From positions 1 to 8,377 of the forward strand of contig JAAZFZ010000282.1 of the NCBI GenBank assembly GCA_012511485.1: DNA of 8,377 nucleotides. The letters run 5' to 3'. Positions 5,647 through 8,377 of this stretch are shown here, piece by piece. The notes beneath the pieces are model-generated. The model worked only from the letters and a program-made list of their open reading frames with translations. It did no database searches and had not been told where the DNA came from. Origin of the DNA: Clostridiales bacterium. Its GTDB lineage: Bacteria; Bacillota; Clostridia; Oscillospirales; Acutalibacteraceae. The position numbers and the translations under genes are program-made. Position 1 is the first letter of the stretch. Every line of letters starts with the position of its first letter.

Positions 5647-6885
5647 TTAGTCTTTCCTTATATTTTTATCGGCTTGAACCGGCTTACCTGCCTGATAGAG
5701 AGTCTTGCTTCTTATCATCAAAACGCCCTGAATGAGCATTAACAGCCCTGTTACAATGAGCAGCCATTCAATTTTGACAAAATCCGCTAAAGGCCCGAAT
5801 GCAAGCATTGCAAGCGGCATGACGGAGCTAGATATCATGCTTAAAACTCCAAACACCCTGCCCATATAATCCTCCTCAACCTTTTCCTGCAGAAGGACGG
5901 TGAACGGTGTATTGAATATCGGCAGCATAACCCCAATAAAAGCCATAATAATGGAATACATCGGAAATGACGGTATTGCTCCGAGAGTCGTGGTGCATAC
6001 AGCTATTACTAAAAACGAGAGTGCCATTGTGTGAAGCCTGTTTTTAAAACCACCCCACGAGGCAATAATAATCCCGCCGAAAATCATGCCAATTGAAAAT
6101 GTGACCTCAATAACCGTCAGCCGCCAGACATCGTCGCCAAAGCTGCGTGTCACCTGCAGGGGTGTTAAAAAGCAAAGCGGAGAAATCAAAACATAATATA
6201 TTGCACAGTGGATAAAGATATTATTTATAAAGCTGTGATGATAAATATACTTTACCCCCTCCTTCATCTCCGCAAAATAACTAATCTCGTCGTTTTCAAT
6301 TGCCTTTGCGTGTTTTGGAACATTCAGGAAGAACAGTAGTATTGAAACGGCTATGGCCGCTGTAAAAACATCTATAAAAAATATTGAATCAATTGTCGAA
6401 ACACTCATTAATGCTCCGCTTAGCAAGGGGGAGACAAGTGTCACAAGCGATTGAATGCTGCTGTTTAACCCGTTGATGCGGGTCAGCTTATCCTCAGGGA
6501 CAATTTGGGGAAGGAACGCCCCGACAGCAGGCGTTTGAACTCCCGCTCCTAAGGAGCGCAGTGATGATGCAAGAAAAAGCAGCCAGATTGCGTCATAGCC
6601 CAGAAGAAAGAGAATCGCCAAAGCCAATGTCGAAACGGCAATAAAGGAGTCGGACAATACTATGAGCATTTTTCTGTTGTAGCGGTCTGCCCATACGCCT
6701 GCAAAGGGAGAGATAAGCAGTGTTGGCAAAAATCCGCACAGAATTGAAATAGTCATCATTATGCCTGACTGGGTTTCTAAGGTTATGTGCCATGTTATTG
6801 CATACTGAACAAGCATCGAACCGAGCAAGGATATCGTTTGGCTTGACAAAAAAAGTGCTGTTTTTCTTTTCCAATTACTTTTCAA
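5647..6885 (-). CDS. Major facilitator superfamily exporter, DHA3 (macrolide-efflux-like) type
   Basis: A 412-aa polytopic protein with about 12 predicted membrane helices. The N-terminal pattern (FLSSQTISLLGSMLVQYAITW) and motif A between helices 2 and 3 (GVWADRYNRK, 63-72) are typical of DHA3/MFS_3 transporters such as macrolide-efflux and enterobactin-exporter relatives. AVGAFLPQIVPEDKLTRING is a further family segment, and the second half repeats the pattern with EDYMGRVFGVLSMISS. Proton-driven export of a drug or small metabolite is likely, but the substrate is unknown. The start is TTG 6885, supported by CGGAG ending 7 nt upstream; an in-frame stop lies just before, and the next Met is at residue 24, inside the first helix. 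The start overlaps the end of the TfoX-like gene by 11 nt, and the stop lies in the ribosome binding site of the DUF4097 gene. Confidence 0.92.
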   Translation of the reverse strand: MKSNWKRKTALFLSSQTISLLGSMLVQYAITWHITLETQSGIMMTISILCGFLPTLLISPFAGVWADRYNRKMLIVLSDSFIAVSTLALAILFLLGYDAIWLLFLASSLRSLGAGVQTPAVGAFLPQIVPEDKLTRINGLNSSIQSLVTLVSPLLSGALMSVSTIDSIFFIDVFTAAIAVSILLFFLNVPKHAKAIENDEISYFAEMKEGVKYIYHHSFINNIFIHCAIYYVLISPLCFLTPLQVTRSFGDDVWRLTVIEVTFSIGMIFGGIIIASWGGFKNRLHTMALSFLVIAVCTTTLGAIPSFPMYSIIMAFIGVMLPIFNTPFTVLLQEKVEEDYMGRVFGVLSMISSSVMPLAMLAFGPLADFVKIEWLLIVTGLLMLIQGVLMIRSKTLYQAGKPVQADKNIRKD

Positions 6886-7222
6886 ATTTTTTCTCCGTGT
6901 TTATATTTATTAGTTTACTTTTAGGCTTGGGGAGCGGCGTTACAGGTTCAAGGATAGAAACAATCTCCCTGCTGAAAGGGGCATTATCAATATCTAAAAT
7001 ATAATGCTCTTTTGCACCGTTATATGGGAAGCCCTTCTCAGCGTTTTTCATTTTATCGCTGATACAGTCAAGAATTTTTACATACACTATATTGCCGCAT
7101 ACAAGAAGCAGGGGCTTGTCATTGACATAGACCATATACTCACCGAACATTTTCTTGTATCTAATGAGCCCCGTGCCGCCAATTTGTTCACAGACATATT
7201 CTATGTAATCGAGTGTTGTCAT
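6875..7222 (-). CDS. TfoX N-terminal-domain protein
   Basis: A 115-aa protein from ATG 7222 matching the TfoX_N domain, named after the competence regulator TfoX/Sxy of gamma-proteobacteria. The characteristic stretch is IRYKKMFGEYMVYVNDKPLLL (20-40), followed by VCGNIVYVKI and GFPYNGAKEHYILDID. The C-terminal domain of full TfoX is missing, as is usual in Firmicutes. The function of these short proteins is unknown, and a competence role should not be assumed. A longer start at ATG 7243 (+7 residues, MKKRRVI) overlaps the upstream GNAT stop as TAATG. ATG 7222 is preferred because relatives begin with M-x-T-T...Y-V-x-x-V-C-E-Q-I and because AGAAGAG lies 5 nt before it; the choice is not certain. 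The gene overlaps the exporter by 11 nt. Confidence 0.87.
   Translation of the reverse strand: MTTLDYIEYVCEQIGGTGLIRYKKMFGEYMVYVNDKPLLLVCGNIVYVKILDCISDKMKNAEKGFPYNGAKEHYILDIDNAPFSREIVSILEPVTPLPKPKSKLININTEKKFEK
6893..6897 (-). promoter_or_regulatory. Ribosome binding site supporting the TTG start of the exporter
   Basis: Read on the minus strand, CGGAG ends 7 nt before TTG 6885. It lies within the 3' end of the upstream TfoX-like gene. No ATG or GTG is available at a comparable position, so the exporter probably uses TTG. Confidence 0.65.
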
Positions 7223-7242
7223 TATAACTCTTCTTTTCTTCA

Positions 7243-7647
7243 TTATTTTTCTTGTTTGTTATTGTGCACCTCAAATACTGAACCTCCTTGCCTGTAGCCC
7301 AGTTTTTTGTAGTATGCGTCAACATCGCTCATTACATATACAATACAGTCGGGGTATTTATCATAGATACATTCCATTAGCTTTCTGCCGATATTTCTTC
7401 CCCTGAACTGAGGCATAACGAGCAAATCGCAAACATAGATGTAGAAGCCGCAATCGTCCAACGAACGGGAATAGCCGCACAAAACATCCCCTTCATACGC
7501 CACAAAGGTGATTGATAAGGCAAGGGCAGCCTTATATTTTTCGCATACCTCCTTTGCCCAATAGCAGGACCATTCATCGCCCTCGTTTTCAAGCAGTTTC
7601 ATGAGCTTCCCTTCGTCTTTATTCTTATTATATGGCCTAATTTCCAT
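7243..7647 (-). CDS. GNAT-family N-acetyltransferase
   Basis: From ATG 7647 the protein is 134 aa, close to the usual size for a single GNAT domain. The acetyl-CoA-binding motif A is VCDLLVMPQFRGRNIGRKLM, with the pyrophosphate loop RGRNIG at 82-87 (the first loop Gly is replaced by Asn). The C-terminal AYYKKLGYRQGGSVFEV is the usual closing segment with an aromatic-rich helix and strand. It would acetylate an amine on a small molecule or protein; the acceptor is unknown. The ORF stays open to an upstream ATG at 7710, but ATG 7647 has AAGGAG 8 nt before it (7656-7661), and the longer form would overlap the preceding gene by 35 nt. Its stop overlaps an alternative ATG of the TfoX-like gene by one base. 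Confidence 0.88.
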   Translation of the reverse strand: MEIRPYNKNKDEGKLMKLLENEGDEWSCYWAKEVCEKYKAALALSITFVAYEGDVLCGYSRSLDDCGFYIYVCDLLVMPQFRGRNIGRKLMECIYDKYPDCIVYVMSDVDAYYKKLGYRQGGSVFEVHNNKQEK

Positions 7648-7675
7648 ATTGTAATCTCCTTGCCTTATTACACAA

Positions 7676-8293
7676 TTATGAAGGATTCTCATCCATTCCG
7701 CCTTTAACACCCCAGCTTAGACGGGGCAGGGACGGTATAAATTCCTCATCGCTTGCCAACCGCAGAATTTCCTTAGTCTCCTCAAGCGGATAAGGCGTAT
7801 CATCCCAACGGCAGAACTCAACTGTTGTTACAACTGCCACCCGTTCAAAATCGTTTTCCCCGACAGGGACTATTACCTCGTCACCGACATTAATCCGCAA
7901 ATCGGTTGTGCGGTAATGATAAACCTTGCTGTGTTTAGTGAATTCAACGCCGCAGTATTTAACCTCTCCCTTTTTAAGGGCGGACATAAAGCCTTCCATT
8001 TCAATAATACCGCCAAAGCCATATGACCTTATAATTATCTCAAGCGCATCAACAAACAATAAAAACTCCTTTTCGGGTATATGGGCACGGTCGAACACTC
8101 CCGAATGAGTAACTGTGCTGCCATCCTCATATTCTGCTTGAAGGACAAAAAGTTTGAACTGATAACCAATTTCGCTCACGGATTGTGAATCCTGCCAGCC
8201 CTCAGCCTGGAGGCAGTCTGCCATAAGCCTGAGACTTATTTCGCCGAGGCTGAATGAGCTTTGGCTTTTTAAAAACAAAATGCCGTGCAGCAC
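7676..8293 (-). CDS. Uncharacterised 205-aa protein with a C-terminal beta-barrel-like domain
   Basis: I do not recognise a named family with confidence. The first half (about 1-110) is a mixed helix/strand region with FKLFVLQAEYEDG and a predicted helix EFLLFVDALEIIIRSYG. The second half (about 111-180) reads YCGVEFTKHSKVYHYRTTD, then INVGDEVIVPVG, then RVAVVTTVEF, PYPLEETKEILR. This resembles the small beta-barrel seen in several Firmicutes hypothetical proteins and recalls the PriA N-terminal pattern (vGd-V-VP-G), though it is not PriA. No signal peptide or membrane segment is seen. The start is uncertain. GTG 8293 is the first possible start after an in-frame TAA (8303-8305), but GGAGG ends only 2 nt before it. 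CTG 8290 or TTG 8278 are alternatives. It is the first gene visible in the minus-strand series, with 28 nt to the GNAT gene. Confidence 0.75.
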   Translation of the reverse strand: MLHGILFLKSQSSFSLGEISLRLMADCLQAEGWQDSQSVSEIGYQFKLFVLQAEYEDGSTVTHSGVFDRAHIPEKEFLLFVDALEIIIRSYGFGGIIEMEGFMSALKKGEVKYCGVEFTKHSKVYHYRTTDLRINVGDEVIVPVGENDFERVAVVTTVEFCRWDDTPYPLEETKEILRLASDEEFIPSLPRLSWGVKGGMDENPS

Positions 8294-8295
8294 CG

Positions 8296-8300
8296 CCTCC
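8296..8300 (-). promoter_or_regulatory. Ribosome binding site oddly close to the first gene of the minus-strand series
   Basis: GGAGG on the minus strand (8300 down to 8296) is the only strong ribosome binding site near the start of the 205-aa gene. It is 2 nt from GTG 8293, 5 nt from CTG 8290 and 17 nt from TTG 8278. None of these is an ordinary spacing with an ordinary start codon except, marginally, CTG. Confidence 0.5.
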
Positions 8301-8305
8301 GATTA

Positions 8306-8322
8306 ATCAGCAAAATACTGAT
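8306..8322. promoter_or_regulatory. Short inverted repeat upstream of the minus-strand series (possible operator)
   Basis: ATCAG (8306-8310) and CTGAT (8318-8322) are perfect inverted arms separated by 7 nt. The repeat lies just upstream of the first ribosome binding site and about where transcription would start from the tentative promoter next to it. It is short, so it may be chance. Confidence 0.3.
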
Positions 8323-8325
8323 GTA

Positions 8326-8354
8326 ATAATAACATATCGGAACTATATTTTCCA
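8326..8354 (-). promoter_or_regulatory. Tentative promoter for the minus-strand gene series
   Basis: On the minus strand, TGGAAA (8354-8349) and TATTAT (8331-8326) are separated by 17 bp. The -35 matches the housekeeping consensus at 4 of 6 positions and the -10 at 5 of 6. The region is very AT-rich, so several other -10-like sequences occur and this assignment is weak. Confidence 0.3.
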
Positions 8355-8377
8355 TATTTTTATATAACTACTTTGAA

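Noticed and set aside
6875..7222. Competence role for the TfoX-domain protein
   Set aside because: Only the N-terminal domain is present and no competence genes are nearby; the name reflects fold similarity only.
7004..7297. 97-codon plus-strand open frame opposite the TfoX-like gene
   Set aside because: It is a shadow of the TfoX_N and GNAT genes; the minus-strand frames carry the family motifs.
1..8377. CRISPR array, tRNA, rRNA, insertion sequence or phage gene
   Set aside because: No regular direct repeats, cloverleaf-like sequence, transposase or integrase motif was seen on either strand; nearly all of the window is explained by genes.

Overview
The window looks like chromosomal DNA from a low-to-moderate GC Gram-positive anaerobe of the class Clostridia, possibly an Oscillospiraceae/Lachnospiraceae-type gut organism. 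The reasons are strong AGGAG-type ribosome binding sites, TTG/GTG starts, tightly packed operons, a moaA gene bracketed by standalone MOSC genes, and a TfoX_N protein and a DUF4097 protein of the kind common in Firmicutes. The taxon is an inference; no rRNA or marker gene is present.

Layout. Plus strand, 1-1550: the end of a molybdenum cofactor (Moco) operon. It holds the last 48 codons of a MOSC-domain gene, then moaA, then a second, complete MOSC-domain gene. The first pair overlaps by 7 nt and the second pair is 2 nt apart. Plus strand, 1534-3608: a near-consensus housekeeping promoter sits in the 3' end of the second MOSC gene. It is well placed to drive an integral-membrane acyltransferase (acyltransferase-3 family) and then a cytosolic-looking beta-propeller protein related to the N-terminal domain of GINT1-type glycosyltransferases. 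Together these look like a small surface-glycan modification pair. A hairpin with T-tracts on both sides (3630-3657) ends this unit and probably also the converging one.

Minus strand, 8293 down to 3694: six co-directional genes, probably one operon. In transcription order they are a 205-aa protein of unknown function, a GNAT acetyltransferase, a TfoX N-terminal-domain protein, a 12-TM DHA3-type major facilitator exporter, a membrane-anchored DUF4097 beta-helix protein, and a PHP-domain metal-dependent phosphoesterase. The TfoX and exporter genes overlap, and the exporter stop codon lies inside the ribosome binding site of the DUF4097 gene. These arrangements imply translational coupling. The exporter plus envelope-anchored DUF4097 pair suggests a cell-envelope or drug-resistance role, but no regulator is visible in the window.

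No tRNA, rRNA, CRISPR array, insertion sequence, integrase or prophage gene was seen, and no stretch over 300 bases lacks a gene. No clearly new system can be demonstrated. The most curious points are the two diverged MOSC paralogs flanking moaA, the acyltransferase/propeller pair, the exporter-DUF4097-PHP unit, and the unidentified 205-aa protein with its awkward start site.
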